DNA from: Chryseolinea serpens
GTDB lineage: Bacteria; Bacteroidota; Bacteroidia; Cytophagales; Cyclobacteriaceae
Assembly (NCBI RefSeq): GCF_900129725.1
Contig: NZ_FQWQ01000004.1
Span: 186,001-250,000 of the forward strand
Direction of reading: 5' to 3'
Length of the DNA: 64,000 nucleotides
The translations under genes were made by a program, and so were the position numbers. Below are positions 33,447 through 42,332 of this stretch, in pieces. The number at the start of each line of letters is the position of its first letter. The first letter of the stretch is position 1. The notes beneath the pieces were generated by a model that worked only from the letters and a program-made list of their open reading frames with translations, searched no databases and had not been told where the DNA came from.

Positions 33447-34772
33447 TTAAAGAATAAAAGACAGGAGATACACCGTCAGCAAAGTTGTAAGTCCCATGCC
33501 GATGGTGGCCACCGTGCAGACTTTTAGCATGGGCGCCATCGCCACGCCTCCGAATCGCGAGATAACCCAGAAGTAGGCATCGTTGGCATGCGAGATCATC
33601 ATCGACCCACCACCCATTGCCAGTACGCACAGTAACTTGCCGTTTTCGGTATCCATTCCCAATGCCGGCAATAGTGGGAAAGTAAGCGAAGCTGCGGTAA
33701 GAATAGCTACAGTGGATGAGCCCTGTGCAGTCTTCAATAAAAATGTAAGCAAAAACGGAAACAAAATGCCGAGATGCTGTAGGGGAAGCACTTCGCTGAA
33801 ATGATCGCCGATCTTCGTGGCCGCCAGCACATGGCCAAATGCCCCACCGGCACCGATGATCACCAAAATGCCTCCGGATTTTTCCACCGCTTCACGAAGC
33901 ATGACGGAAACCGTTTCGCGATCGCGATTTCCCTTTCCAATAAAACAAAGAACAAGGCCAATCACCAGGGCGATGGAAGGATCGCCAACAAACGCTAGCA
34001 CCTGAGCAAACGACGAAGTTTGTGTCGGCGTGACCAGGAAAGATTTCAATCCGATCAGGAGTATGGGAACCAATAGCGGTAGGAGAGACGAAAGCACGCC
34101 GTAATGCTTTGGCGCGGTTTCGGCTTCAACGCTTTCAGTTTCTTCGGAAAACGCTGCAGACTTTCCTGCGTACACGGCCCAGCCATATCCGACAAGCATC
34201 GCTGGCAAAGCCACCGGAATCCCAAAAAGTAATACTCTCCCAAAATCGACGCCGATGATTCCTGCTGCCGCCGCTGCGCCTGGATGAGGCGGGATAAGAC
34301 AATGCACAGCGTACAGTCCCGTGGCCAGGCAGGCCGAGACGGATGCTGCAGCGAGCCCTGCTTTGCGCGCCAAAGAGTTGCTGAGACCGCTCAATACGAT
34401 GAAACCGGAGTCGCAAAAGATGGGCATGCCCACGACGAACCCCGTGATGCTCATCGCGAATGCGGCATGACGCGCACCGACGGTCTGTAAAATGAAGCCT
34501 GCGATGGCGGTAGTCCTTCCCGTGCGCTCCAACATGATTCCCAGCGCCGTCCCCAGCACAATAATAAAACCCAGCGATTTCATGACCTGTCCAAAACCAT
34601 CTTTCATGATAAGGAGCACTTCCGTTGCCGGAAGTTGTGCCCCAACCCCCAAAAGAACAGAGACCAGTGAAAGCGCGAAAAATGGGTGGACCTTGAGTCT
34701 GGTGGTGAGATATACGATAAGGGCAATGCCACTCAGCAGAAGCGCGAGCTGAATGTAGAAGGGATGGATCAT
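33447..34772 (-). CDS. gluconate:H+ symporter, GntP family
   Basis: A 441-residue inner-membrane permease with about 12-14 helices. Family features are the N-terminal helix IQLALLLSGIALIVYL, GIMLERTGR, the conserved MPIFCDSGFIVL near residue 118 and HCLIPPHPGAAAAA near 155, and a C-terminal hydrophobic block. The GntP family imports gluconate and related sugar acids with protons. No gluconate kinase or regulator is adjacent; the convergent dehydrogenase at 32471-33421 is the only metabolic gene nearby. Confidence 0.92.
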   Translation of the reverse strand: MIHPFYIQLALLLSGIALIVYLTTRLKVHPFFALSLVSVLLGVGAQLPATEVLLIMKDGFGQVMKSLGFIIVLGTALGIMLERTGRTTAIAGFILQTVGARHAAFAMSITGFVVGMPIFCDSGFIVLSGLSNSLARKAGLAAASVSACLATGLYAVHCLIPPHPGAAAAAGIIGVDFGRVLLFGIPVALPAMLVGYGWAVYAGKSAAFSEETESVEAETAPKHYGVLSSLLPLLVPILLIGLKSFLVTPTQTSSFAQVLAFVGDPSIALVIGLVLCFIGKGNRDRETVSVMLREAVEKSGGILVIIGAGGAFGHVLAATKIGDHFSEVLPLQHLGILFPFLLTFLLKTAQGSSTVAILTAASLTFPLLPALGMDTENGKLLCVLAMGGGSMMISHANDAYFWVISRFGGVAMAPMLKVCTVATIGMGLTTLLTVYLLSFIL

Positions 34773-34841
34773 AGCGGATGTACAGGTTACCTAAAAATAA
34801 GATTGAAACCGCACTTTTGTGTCATCCGCTGTTTTATTTAT

Positions 34842-34883
34842 ACTTAAAAATAGAACTCCGACTGGCCGTTATCCAGCCGGAGT
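34842..34883 (-). terminator. rho-independent terminator of the NUMOD protein gene
   Basis: On the minus strand the stem ACTCCG-CTGG / CCAG-CGGAGT (34883 to 34855) with single-base bulges is followed by TCTATTTTTAAG. It lies 12 bp after the stop codon at 34895. Confidence 0.75.
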
Positions 34884-34894
34884 CCCTGGAAAGA

Positions 34895-35563
34895 TCAGGC
34901 GTACCGCCAAATATAACCTTTGGTCTGGTGATGAATGCCGCGTGCCACCAGGATGATCTCCTTCTGGCCGCAGCCGGTCTTCTGAGAAGCCTCACGGATA
35001 CTTTCGTAATGCCCCATCAGCTTGCCTTTTATCGAGTACTGCTTCACCGGCAGGCGGCGCGTATAACCACCGTAATTTTTCCATTTCGAACGATCTGCCG
35101 TTTTTAGATAGGAGTCGGCACGTTCGCGGATAAATACGCGCTGACTCTTTTCACTTTTAGTAACCAGCTTCAGGTTTTTGACACAGTTGTTATAGCCGTC
35201 GCCATCTTTGTTGATGACATACATACCATCGTCCTCGTAATTTATTTCACGTACAAAGGTGCTGTAAATCACCCGTCGGGTGTTGAAATAAAATTGAGAC
35301 CCTTCCTTGGATAAAGACACGCGGAGATCGATCATGGGTTCGCCTGTCTTGATGTTTCGGTTCTTGGCGATCGACTGACTGAGGATTCTTCCGGCTACAA
35401 ATTGTTGGTTCAACCGGGGATGCGGAATTACCCTGTCGAGTGATTTGATTCTGCCCATGTTGGAAGCTTTATAGAAGCCTTCGAACCCGGGAATGTCTTT
35501 CCAGCGTTCACCTTTGATGCTAACGAGGGACTTGTCTTGGAAGGAATACTTTAACTTTGCCAT
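34895..35563 (-). CDS. NUMOD4 - degenerate HNH - NUMOD1 protein (homing-endonuclease-like)
   Basis: A 222-residue DNA-binding protein built like free-standing homing endonucleases. Residues 19-45 are NUMOD4 (ERWKDIPGFEGFYKASNMGRI). Residues ~98-135 match an HNH_3 domain, but the catalytic first histidine (NHIDGN in relatives) is replaced: VINKDGDGYNNCVKNLKLVT has N118 at that place. Residues 172-222 are NUMOD1 (VKQYSIKGKLMGHYESIREA ... GYIWRY). It is probably catalytically weak or dead while still able to bind DNA. No intron or disrupted host gene is visible next to it. It is followed by its own terminator, and the surrounding sequence looks AT-richer than the core genes. Confidence 0.8.
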   Translation of the reverse strand: MAKLKYSFQDKSLVSIKGERWKDIPGFEGFYKASNMGRIKSLDRVIPHPRLNQQFVAGRILSQSIAKNRNIKTGEPMIDLRVSLSKEGSQFYFNTRRVIYSTFVREINYEDDGMYVINKDGDGYNNCVKNLKLVTKSEKSQRVFIRERADSYLKTADRSKWKNYGGYTRRLPVKQYSIKGKLMGHYESIREASQKTGCGQKEIILVARGIHHQTKGYIWRYA

Positions 35564-35687
35564 AATAGAAATAATTGTTAAAACTTGTTATAGGATGAAT
35601 TGAAATGCCGTGGTTTCTAAATGCGGAGGTGAAATAGAAAAACAGACGGCCGTATTTTGTCAGTGGGGGCGAGATCAATTTTTGCTC

Positions 35688-36062
35688 TCATAGGCAGGGT
35701 TGACTGGAGTCCGGATTCACCGATTCTGCCCGCAGGGTTTCGTCGCGGTCGATCAAAGAATTGATCTGGCCAATCCATTGGTAGTTCACATCGCGTTGCT
35801 TTTTCTTTCTTCCGCTCAGAACTGTTTCGGACTTGATCTCAGATTCTGTCTTGCTGACCAGTCCCACCTTGCTATATAAACTTAGCGTGCGTCGCGCGAC
35901 AGAGGTGTTGATCTTTGTTTCCCATCGCAGGTCTGAGATGAGTTGCTGGACGGTGAAAGGCGCCTTGAATTGAATGATGCTCCGTAAGCAAAGGAGACGC
36001 AACGGTGTGATAGGAATACCATTGCTGTTCAGGATTTCTTTTACGATCAGTAGATTTTTCAT
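35688..36062 (-). CDS. winged-helix protein, possibly Fur-fold, function unknown
   Basis: A 124-residue protein. Residues ~1-75 (ILNSNGIPITPLRLLCLRSI, FTVQQLISDL, VARRTLSLYSKVGLV) follow the Fur-family winged-helix pattern: a T-P-x-R start of helix 1, a recognition helix, then the wing. Fur metal-binding histidines and the CxxC dimerisation motifs are absent from its charged C-terminus (RKKKQRD...). It is therefore at best a DNA-binding relative of Fur without the regulatory domain. It lies 124 bp upstream of the NUMOD gene start and 39 bp downstream of the SPOR gene, all on the minus strand. Confidence 0.6.
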   Translation of the reverse strand: MKNLLIVKEILNSNGIPITPLRLLCLRSIIQFKAPFTVQQLISDLRWETKINTSVARRTLSLYSKVGLVSKTESEIKSETVLSGRKKKQRDVNYQWIGQINSLIDRDETLRAESVNPDSSQPCL

Positions 36063-36101
36063 GGGTTGGTGGTTAGTCTTGTTCTATAAGTTGTACAAAG
36101 C

Positions 36102-37172
36102 TTATTCTTGCTTATCCAGCCAAACCTCCGGGTACAAGGCTTTGAGATCTTGGCAGAGTTTTTTTGCCGTCCATACATCGGTTGTGCTTTCATAACTCAC
36201 CAGGTAGTAGCCGTTTCGTTTTCCAAGTTTCGACGCGGCATGTCCCCGAATCTGCTGCTCGGCGACGAGCTTGTCTGCATTGCTTTCGAATCGAAAAGCG
36301 CCGATGATGACGTGATAGACCAGGCTGCTTTCAGCGTCTTTGCGGCCTTTCCCAGTTTCAATTGAACCAGCGAATGGCGCGGGCGTGATTTGCGCACCCA
36401 CTACGGGACGTGGTCTTTGACTGAAGATGGAATCGGAGGGTCTTCGCCCAGCGCTGTCAGTCGGGAAGACCGCATTTTGATGACTCCCGGGAAGGGGTAA
36501 GCTCAGTCGAATGAGAACTAATCCCAAGGCAATGGGAGGGATGGTTACCCGAATAAATTTCAACGCGCGGGAAGAGTGCCGTAATTTTTTTGCGGGCTCA
36601 GTCAATGCGGATGCCGCCTGAGGCACTTCTTCCAATGAATCAGATCCGTCATGATTGGACCAAGCGTGCCGCGCGAACGACGGGGATTGCGCTTCATCAT
36701 ACCCATGGCCCGCCTCTCTGGCGTTCATGGCCGGATTTTCATCTTTTTTTTCCTGGTCACGTAATGAAGGCGTTTCCCAATTCTCATGTCCATGATAAAC
36801 TTGTTCCTGCGTTTCTCCGACGGCCTGGACGTTGGATTTTGCCAACGCACGAGCATAGTCCTTTTCGTTGAGGAGTTCCAGTCTGTTGTCCACGAAGCAG
36901 AACGTGCCTAATTCTTTTATTCCATACCTCCCGTTCTCGTAAACGCCCTGTCGTATGGATTCGACAAAATCATGAATGGCCACTTGGGATTCTTCCTCTG
37001 TGAGCATTTCAATTTTTGTGAGATAAGCAGAAAGCATCCCGTCATCATATTTTATGAATTGATTGAAGAACAGGGATTGGGAAAAATCCTGTTGTTTGAT
37101 GATCGCTCCCAACGTTGGCAGGTTTACCCTGTTGTTATGCTTCAACAAGGATAGAATAGCACGCGTAATCAT
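36102..37172 (-). CDS. CCDC81-like/SPOR-domain membrane protein
   Basis: A 356-residue protein. Residues 1-100 resemble the HU-CCDC81 N-terminal DNA-binding-like domain found in Bacteroidota SPOR proteins (MITRAILSLLKHNNRVNLPTLGAII, then GRYGIKELGTFCF). A charged low-complexity linker follows, a transmembrane helix lies at about 206-230 (IPPIALGLVLIRLSLPL), and a SPOR domain sits at the C-terminus (YHVIIGAFRFESNADKLVAE, GYYLVSY), which binds denuded septal peptidoglycan. Such proteins join a cytoplasmic domain to the cell wall at division sites. The start at 37172 (MITRAIL) is preferred over 37232, which adds 20 basic residues. Confidence 0.75.
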   Translation of the reverse strand: MITRAILSLLKHNNRVNLPTLGAIIKQQDFSQSLFFNQFIKYDDGMLSAYLTKIEMLTEEESQVAIHDFVESIRQGVYENGRYGIKELGTFCFVDNRLELLNEKDYARALAKSNVQAVGETQEQVYHGHENWETPSLRDQEKKDENPAMNAREAGHGYDEAQSPSFARHAWSNHDGSDSLEEVPQAASALTEPAKKLRHSSRALKFIRVTIPPIALGLVLIRLSLPLPGSHQNAVFPTDSAGRRPSDSIFSQRPRPVVGAQITPAPFAGSIETGKGRKDAESSLVYHVIIGAFRFESNADKLVAEQQIRGHAASKLGKRNGYYLVSYESTTDVWTAKKLCQDLKALYPEVWLDKQE

Positions 37173-37232
37173 TGAATAATTTTTATCAACCCTTCTCAAA
37201 CCGAGCGCCAAAGAAAACCTTTGAATTTTCAC

Positions 37233-37717
37233 TCCAAACGAATATTTTTTTCAAGTAGCCGACGATATTTCGTTGGTTCGTCGTTTTTTCGTTGGCAAGG
37301 CGAACGCATTCTTTTCACTTCTAAAAAGTAACCGGACCCGCAGTCAGGTTTTTTTGTTGCTATCGGTTTGAGGGAAGATGTGATGAATAGGATTGCCAGA
37401 GGCCGTTGTAGAAGCGAGGTGTTCACAGGACAAAGCGCAGGCTTGAAAGAACCTTGCCTGACGCCGTGATGCTTTCAACGCGATCGGACGTTACCGTTCT
37501 TGATTGTCAGCAGGTACGGGTGTTAACGCGGGAAGCCAAGCCATGACCAATGTTCTGCGTTGAGCTTAGCAGGAATCGATTTATGTCGACAGAATACTGC
37601 TTTTTGTCCTGCCGGAAGGGTTCCGGTATCGTTATTTTTAGAATCTCGTCCTAAAAAAGGCAATCCTCTGGTAACTTGTGCCGTTAGAGTACATAAATTA
37701 ATTGGAGCCCTTACTTT
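37233..37717. other. gene-free stretch with ACGATATTTCGT palindrome and a small hairpin
   Basis: No credible gene in 485 bases. ACGATATTTCGTTGG at 37262-37276 repeats the palindrome found at 16446-16460, with TTCGTCG and TTCGTTGG copies beside it. A perfect hairpin CCGGAA/TTCCGG (37612-37626) is followed by TATCGTTATTTTTAG and could be a weak plus-strand terminator. The promoter of the next gene should be near 37680 but is not clear. Confidence 0.55.
37262..37273. repeat. copy of the ACGATATTTCGT intergenic palindrome
   Basis: A 12-nt palindrome identical to 16446-16457, 21 kb away and also in a gene-free region. The match extends to the next three bases with one difference (TGG versus CGG). 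Confidence 0.5.
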
Positions 37718-38086
37718 ATGGAACAGAATACGAAGCGCTCAGAGGAAGTGGTGCGCACGCACCGGCCCGATGGGCGTCCGGGTGTGATCTTGTTGAAGCG
37801 GGAGTATGATCTATTCTGTTCCTTCATCCTATCGAGCGTTGAAAAATCGGATAGCATGACATTGAACGATTTGCTTGAGAAGGCCCATGCCACGCTGGAG
37901 GGAAAATGGAACGGAGACCTGGCCTGGAAGATCCTCCAGGTAAAAATGGATCTCGAAGCCCGCCATCTCCTTGAAGTGGCGGTGGCAACGCGTAAGCGCC
38001 ATGCCTTCACGATCAAATTGACCCGCCAGGGTCTTTCCAGGATACGTTATGAAAATCAAGTGGCCGAGTGGGCCGAGAAAGATTGA
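37718..38086 (+). CDS. conserved small protein, DUF6958-like (tentative)
   Basis: A 122-residue cytoplasmic protein with no leader. The pattern HRPDGRPGVILLKREYDLF, then a helical segment (TLNDLLEKAHATL), W-x-IL-x-VKMDLEARHLLEV, and a C-terminal LTRQGLSRIRYE resembles DUF6958-type proteins and a winged-helix-like fold. I recognise the pattern but cannot confirm the family. Function unknown. It is convergent with the thioredoxin-like gene, 5 bp apart. Confidence 0.7.
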   Translation: MEQNTKRSEEVVRTHRPDGRPGVILLKREYDLFCSFILSSVEKSDSMTLNDLLEKAHATLEGKWNGDLAWKILQVKMDLEARHLLEVAVATRKRHAFTIKLTRQGLSRIRYENQVAEWAEKD

Positions 38087-38091
38087 GATCG

Positions 38092-38706
38092 TTATAAACT
38101 CTCCAGGAACTCCTTGAATTTTGGAGTGTCGTAGTTCGTCGTGCCCGTTTCTTTGCTTACAATTTTTCCGTCGCTGTTGATTACCAGCGTCGTTGGGATC
38201 ATAGAAACCTGTAGCTGTTTGGGCAGATAGCCCGACGGTACATACACTGGGAATGCAAAGCCTTTTTCCCGGGTAAAGTCAACCACCTTTGTAAAGTTCT
38301 CGCTTTTGTCGATCGACAGCATGACAAAGACGATCTTGTCGTTGTCCTTTACCTTTTTGTATAGTTCGTCGATCGCCGGCATCTCCACACGGCAGGGGCC
38401 GCACCAGGTGGCCCAAACGTTCAGGAAGATCGTTTTGCCTTTGAACCGGTTGAAGTCGATTACCTGGCCTTGCAGATCCTTTATGTTGAAGTTATAGTCG
38501 AAGGTTTTCATGACCGCCGGTGGGGCTGTGGCGGCGTCCAGGATACCCGTTTTCATGAGTGCAGAGCTTGTAAAATAAGACACACCGGAAAGTGCCCCAG
38601 TTACGCGCAATACGACAAATACGATCGCAAATATGGCCCAAGGGCGCAAATGCCTCCAAAGGACATGGATTATGGCAATGTTAAAGGGGTTTTTCATTTT
38701 GTGCAT
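38092..38706 (-). CDS. TlpA/ResA-family thiol-disulfide oxidoreductase
   Basis: About 204 residues. A membrane anchor near residues 18-36 (RPWAIFAIVFVVLR) places the thioredoxin domain in the periplasm. The active site is WATWCGPCRVEMP (C102, C105), with the downstream cis-proline segment VSMIPTTLVINSDG. Such proteins reduce cytochrome c haem-binding cysteines or other periplasmic disulfides. Three starts are close together (TTG 38724, ATG 38706, ATG 38697); none has a strong ribosome-binding site, and 38706 is taken. Confidence 0.88.
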   Translation of the reverse strand: MHKMKNPFNIAIIHVLWRHLRPWAIFAIVFVVLRVTGALSGVSYFTSSALMKTGILDAATAPPAVMKTFDYNFNIKDLQGQVIDFNRFKGKTIFLNVWATWCGPCRVEMPAIDELYKKVKDNDKIVFVMLSIDKSENFTKVVDFTREKGFAFPVYVPSGYLPKQLQVSMIPTTLVINSDGKIVSKETGTTNYDTPKFKEFLESL

Positions 38707-38770
38707 CCGGAAAAGGGTTACCAAATCTCCATATTTTAATTAATTTCGAAAGATAATCTCGTTTAAGATC

Positions 38771-40555
38771 ATGACAAAAACCGCTTTGGTCAAGTTCCTC
38801 ATCCTGTTTCTTTTTGCTTCGTCGGCCTATGGACAAAAAGTGAAATACAAGGATATCTGGGGTCTTTTGAGTACCAAACAGTATGAGGCAGCGGAGCCAT
38901 TCCTGAAAAATTATCTGAAAGAGAACAGCGACAATCCCAATGCCTTGCTGTATATGGGGATTATTTTCCAGGAGAAATCAGGCAAAGATGACGTGCTGAA
39001 GCAAACGCGGCGGGCGATTTCAGACATGGATTCGGCCATCTTGTACTACGATAAAGCCTACAAAACCATCACCGAGAAAGAAGTAAAGCGAAACGACGAA
39101 TACTACCAGGCCTACAACCGGCGCGACCTGCGAACCGGTGAGTTTGGAGTGAAGCTTTCCGACATCCAGTTCGACCTGGAAAAGAAAATGGAGGGACTGC
39201 GCGAACGCATAGATCGCGTGAAGATGGTGAAGTACTATTTCAACCTGGCGGACAGTCTTTATAAGAAATCCAACGCGTTGTACAAGAACATACAAGCCAG
39301 TGCGCCCGAAGAAAAATCATTTTACTTGCGGGCAAACGAGAACACCGTGGCGAGTCTTGTCGCCCTGGGGGGGCGCTACGATTCGTGTCTGAAGGCCTTT
39401 AATAACTATAAGTCGAGTGCGGTCACCATTGGCCGCACCGGATACAACCAGACGCTATCCGAGCGAGAGATCGTAGACATGAAAAAAGACGGCGCATCTC
39501 CCGCTAATTTTTACCAGGACGATTTACCGTTGTGGGACTATCGAAAGTTTGCCGATAAGGCGAAGGTGTCTATCGAGAAAGAAATCATTCCCATGCGTGA
39601 ACACTTGGTTGCCTATGACATCGAGATCAACAAACTTCGTGAGAAACTCAATAAGGATTCCATTTCTGTGCGAAGCGACCTCACGTCTTTGATTGACAAG
39701 CTTTTGATGGAGCAACTTAAAAAATATGATTCGGAGCCTTTGCCCATGGAGGTGTTCTCGTTGAAGATCGCCGATCTCGAATACCGTTCGGCATTGTTGG
39801 AGAACAAAGCGGTTCGCGACTCCAGTGATCTCCAGTTTCGCCTCGCGTTGCTGACAAAGGAATTGAAATATGTTAGCCGCCTGGACAGCATGGCGGCCAA
39901 GCTTTCGGCGGAGGATGTAGATAAGAAAGCCGAAGACTATGACCAATTTATAAAGAACACGTATAATAGCACCGTGGTGTTGAAGAGCTTTGTGAAGGCT
40001 TTAAAAGAATATTCGGAGCGTGAGAAATTGAAAAAGCAAACACAATTTTCTCAAACCAAAAATGCCCTTCAATGGATCGTTATCGGCGCCGATTCTATCC
40101 CCGTAGTGTCTGCGGTGATGAATGCACGGTTCAAGCCGCTGATCATTCAAGAAGAGAAATTCACTTCGGGATTGCAGTATGCCGACTCGCTTAATCCTAC
40201 AGGATATTTTTATACGATCCGCCCGTCGCGTGTACCGGACGTGAAAGTGACGTTCCCCGTGGACAAGCCAAGTTTTAAACTTGCGCGATTGAGCTCATCG
40301 AAAGTGTTGACGTACTCGGATGCGGGTGGGCAAATATATTTTGTATTGGTCTATGCCGAGCGCCCGGCCAAGGACGGTAAACATGCGGCAACGTTGGCCA
40401 AAATCTATCGATCGGATGGGTTGGCGTGGAGTACGAACTATCAACTGGGTTATGTTCCCAGGGAGATCCAATTTAAATCCGACGGGGGCGAAGTCACCAT
40501 CAAAGGTGATACGCAGCAAAACACAATCGATAAGAATGGGAAATTGGTGAAGTAA
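38771..40555 (+). CDS. exported protein with TPR-like N-terminus, function unknown
   Basis: A 594-residue secreted protein. Residues 1-21 are a signal peptide (SSAYGQ). Residues ~25-130 look like two or three TPR units (WGLLSTKQYEAAEPFLKNYLKENSDNPNALLYMG...). A long helical, charged middle (about 150-460; possible coiled coil) follows, then a beta-rich C-terminal domain of about 110 residues (YFYTIRPSRVPDVKV ... GQIYFVLVYAER ... GEVTIKGDTQQN). I do not recognise the family. It stands alone with about 110 bp upstream; the envelope-facing layout suggests a scaffold role. Confidence 0.75.
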   Translation: MTKTALVKFLILFLFASSAYGQKVKYKDIWGLLSTKQYEAAEPFLKNYLKENSDNPNALLYMGIIFQEKSGKDDVLKQTRRAISDMDSAILYYDKAYKTITEKEVKRNDEYYQAYNRRDLRTGEFGVKLSDIQFDLEKKMEGLRERIDRVKMVKYYFNLADSLYKKSNALYKNIQASAPEEKSFYLRANENTVASLVALGGRYDSCLKAFNNYKSSAVTIGRTGYNQTLSEREIVDMKKDGASPANFYQDDLPLWDYRKFADKAKVSIEKEIIPMREHLVAYDIEINKLREKLNKDSISVRSDLTSLIDKLLMEQLKKYDSEPLPMEVFSLKIADLEYRSALLENKAVRDSSDLQFRLALLTKELKYVSRLDSMAAKLSAEDVDKKAEDYDQFIKNTYNSTVVLKSFVKALKEYSEREKLKKQTQFSQTKNALQWIVIGADSIPVVSAVMNARFKPLIIQEEKFTSGLQYADSLNPTGYFYTIRPSRVPDVKVTFPVDKPSFKLARLSSSKVLTYSDAGGQIYFVLVYAERPAKDGKHAATLAKIYRSDGLAWSTNYQLGYVPREIQFKSDGGEVTIKGDTQQNTIDKNGKLVK

Positions 40556-40562
40556 GGTGCGA

Positions 40563-41009
40563 CTAGCCTACTAGTTTTCTCCAGTCGGTGAAGCGCATGT
40601 CGATGCGGGTCTTCATCTTTTCATAGTTCTCCCAGCTGTCGGTCACGTGGTAGATGGAAGGCAGGGTTTTCACCAGAATCTCATCATAGTCGCTGCGATA
40701 CAGACCGCCACCATAGTAGTAGTAGGTGAACATGTTGCCCTGGCGATTGAAAAGTTCAAAGCCCAGATAGCCGTCCCAGATCTCGCTGAGGATGGTGCAT
40801 GAAATTTCCCGGCGTTTGAAACGGAAGATCTGGTTGGAGGCTTCATCTTCAAAATACTCTGAATAAAGTCCCGTGTCAATGATCCATCCTAAATACATGC
40901 CGATGTGAACATAGGCTTGCTCGATGGGTAGTGAATCGGGGAAGTTTCCAAGAAAGTGACTCTTCGCGTTATCGTAGATGGTCTTTTGGATATCCGCTTT
41001 TCTTTCCAT
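40563..41009 (-). CDS. conserved hypothetical protein, DUF7832-like (tentative)
   Basis: A 148-residue cytoplasmic protein. KTIYDNAKSHFLGNFPDSLP, AYVHIGMYLGWIIDTGLY and a C-terminal YRVTDSWENYEKMK-like segment recall proteins that carry DUF7832, often annotated near toxin or immunity loci, but no toxin gene is seen here. It is convergent with the preceding gene and alone between two unrelated genes. Function unknown. Confidence 0.7.
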   Translation of the reverse strand: MERKADIQKTIYDNAKSHFLGNFPDSLPIEQAYVHIGMYLGWIIDTGLYSEYFEDEASNQIFRFKRREISCTILSEIWDGYLGFELFNRQGNMFTYYYYGGGLYRSDYDEILVKTLPSIYHVTDSWENYEKMKTRIDMRFTDWRKLVG

Positions 41010-41065
41010 ATAACAATGTTAAACCTCCGGGTGCAGTTAAACAAATAAAAGTATCATTTTATATC

Positions 41066-42298
41066 TCAATGAAAGAACAAGTAACCCACAAAAATAGCAG
41101 CTACTATCCCTCCCAGGTCAGCGATTAGACCGGCGGTCAAGGCATACCGTGTTTTTCGCACATTTACGGAGCCAAAATAGACAGCCAGGATATAGAATGT
41201 GGTTTCGGCACATCCCCGGAAAATGCTGCTCAGGTTGCCGACAAAGGAGTCGGGTCCGAAGGTTTTGGATATTTCGATCATCATGCCTCGTGCACTTTGG
41301 CCACTCATGGGCTTAAGGAATGCCACGGGCAATGCTTCCACAAAGTCGGTATTCAATCCAACAGAACCGACCGCCCAGGCAATGCCTTTAATAATGTACT
41401 CCAGCGCACCCGATGTCCGGAAGATGCCGATGGCGACGAGCATAGCAATGAGAAAGGGAATGATCTTCACGGAGGTTTCAAAGCCTTCCTTCGCACCTTC
41501 TACAAAGGTTTCGAAAAGCGGTATTTTCCTCCGGATGCCAAGTGCCAGAAAGGAGATGATTACCGTGATGATGATCACACTGGTGATGAGCGTGGATTGG
41601 CTTTGCAACTCGTCCTGCGAGAGCGTTGTGAAGTACCACACGGAAAGTAATACGACACTGCTAAGGCCGACGATGTAGCCCAGCAGCACCTTATCCAGGA
41701 GATTTATTTTTTGACGGGCGCAAAGATAGACCAGCCCCACCAGCGTGGAACAGAACGTGGCAATCAGGGTGGGGATGAAGATGCTTGTAGGATTGACGGA
41801 GCCCAGCGTGGTGCGATCGGCAATGATGGCCAGGGGTATTACGGTGAGTCCCGAGGTGTTGAGCACCAGGAACATGATCTGCGCATTAGACGCGGTGTCT
41901 GAGCTTGGGTTGATCTCTTGCAATTCCTTCATGGCCTTTAGTCCCAGGGGCGTGGCAGCGTTGTCGAGCCCCAGGATGTTGGCGCTGAAGTTCATGATGA
42001 TGGAACCTGTGGCCGGATGATTTTTGGGTATTTCAGGAAAAAGCCGTGAAAAGAAAGGGCCTACCACTCGGGATAGGATGGGCACTATGCCCCCGCGTTC
42101 TCCGATCTTCATCAACCCTAACCAAAGGGACATCACACCAGTAAGCGAAATAGAAATCTCAAATCCGGTTTTCGCCATCGTGAAGGTGGATTGCAGAAGC
42201 GCGGGAAAGACCTCGACGTCCTGGAAGACGATCAGTTTGAAAACCGCCACGACAAACGCTAAGAGAAAAAATGAAACCCAAATGTAGTTTAAGATCAT
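41066..42298 (-). CDS. nucleoside-recognition-domain membrane protein, SpmA-SpmB fusion
   Basis: A 410-residue polytopic inner-membrane protein. The N-terminal half resembles SpmA (GVMSLWLGLMKIGERGG, IIMNFSANILGLDNAATPLGLKAM, QIMFLVLNTSGLTVIP). The C-terminal half resembles SpmB (EGAKEGFETSVKIIPFLIAMLVAIGIFR, FMKPMSGQSARGMMIE-like, GCAETTFYILAVYFG). In Bacillus these act in spore-core dehydration; in non-sporulating Bacteroidota the single fused protein is widespread with unknown substrate. It lies 34 bp upstream of rsmE's stop region on the same strand (rsmE first), possibly co-transcribed. Confidence 0.85.
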   Translation of the reverse strand: MILNYIWVSFFLLAFVVAVFKLIVFQDVEVFPALLQSTFTMAKTGFEISISLTGVMSLWLGLMKIGERGGIVPILSRVVGPFFSRLFPEIPKNHPATGSIIMNFSANILGLDNAATPLGLKAMKELQEINPSSDTASNAQIMFLVLNTSGLTVIPLAIIADRTTLGSVNPTSIFIPTLIATFCSTLVGLVYLCARQKINLLDKVLLGYIVGLSSVVLLSVWYFTTLSQDELQSQSTLITSVIIITVIISFLALGIRRKIPLFETFVEGAKEGFETSVKIIPFLIAMLVAIGIFRTSGALEYIIKGIAWAVGSVGLNTDFVEALPVAFLKPMSGQSARGMMIEISKTFGPDSFVGNLSSIFRGCAETTFYILAVYFGSVNVRKTRYALTAGLIADLGGIVAAIFVGYLFFH

Positions 42299-42332
42299 GG
42301 CGGCGTATTTTCAATTCAACAAGGTACGACGA

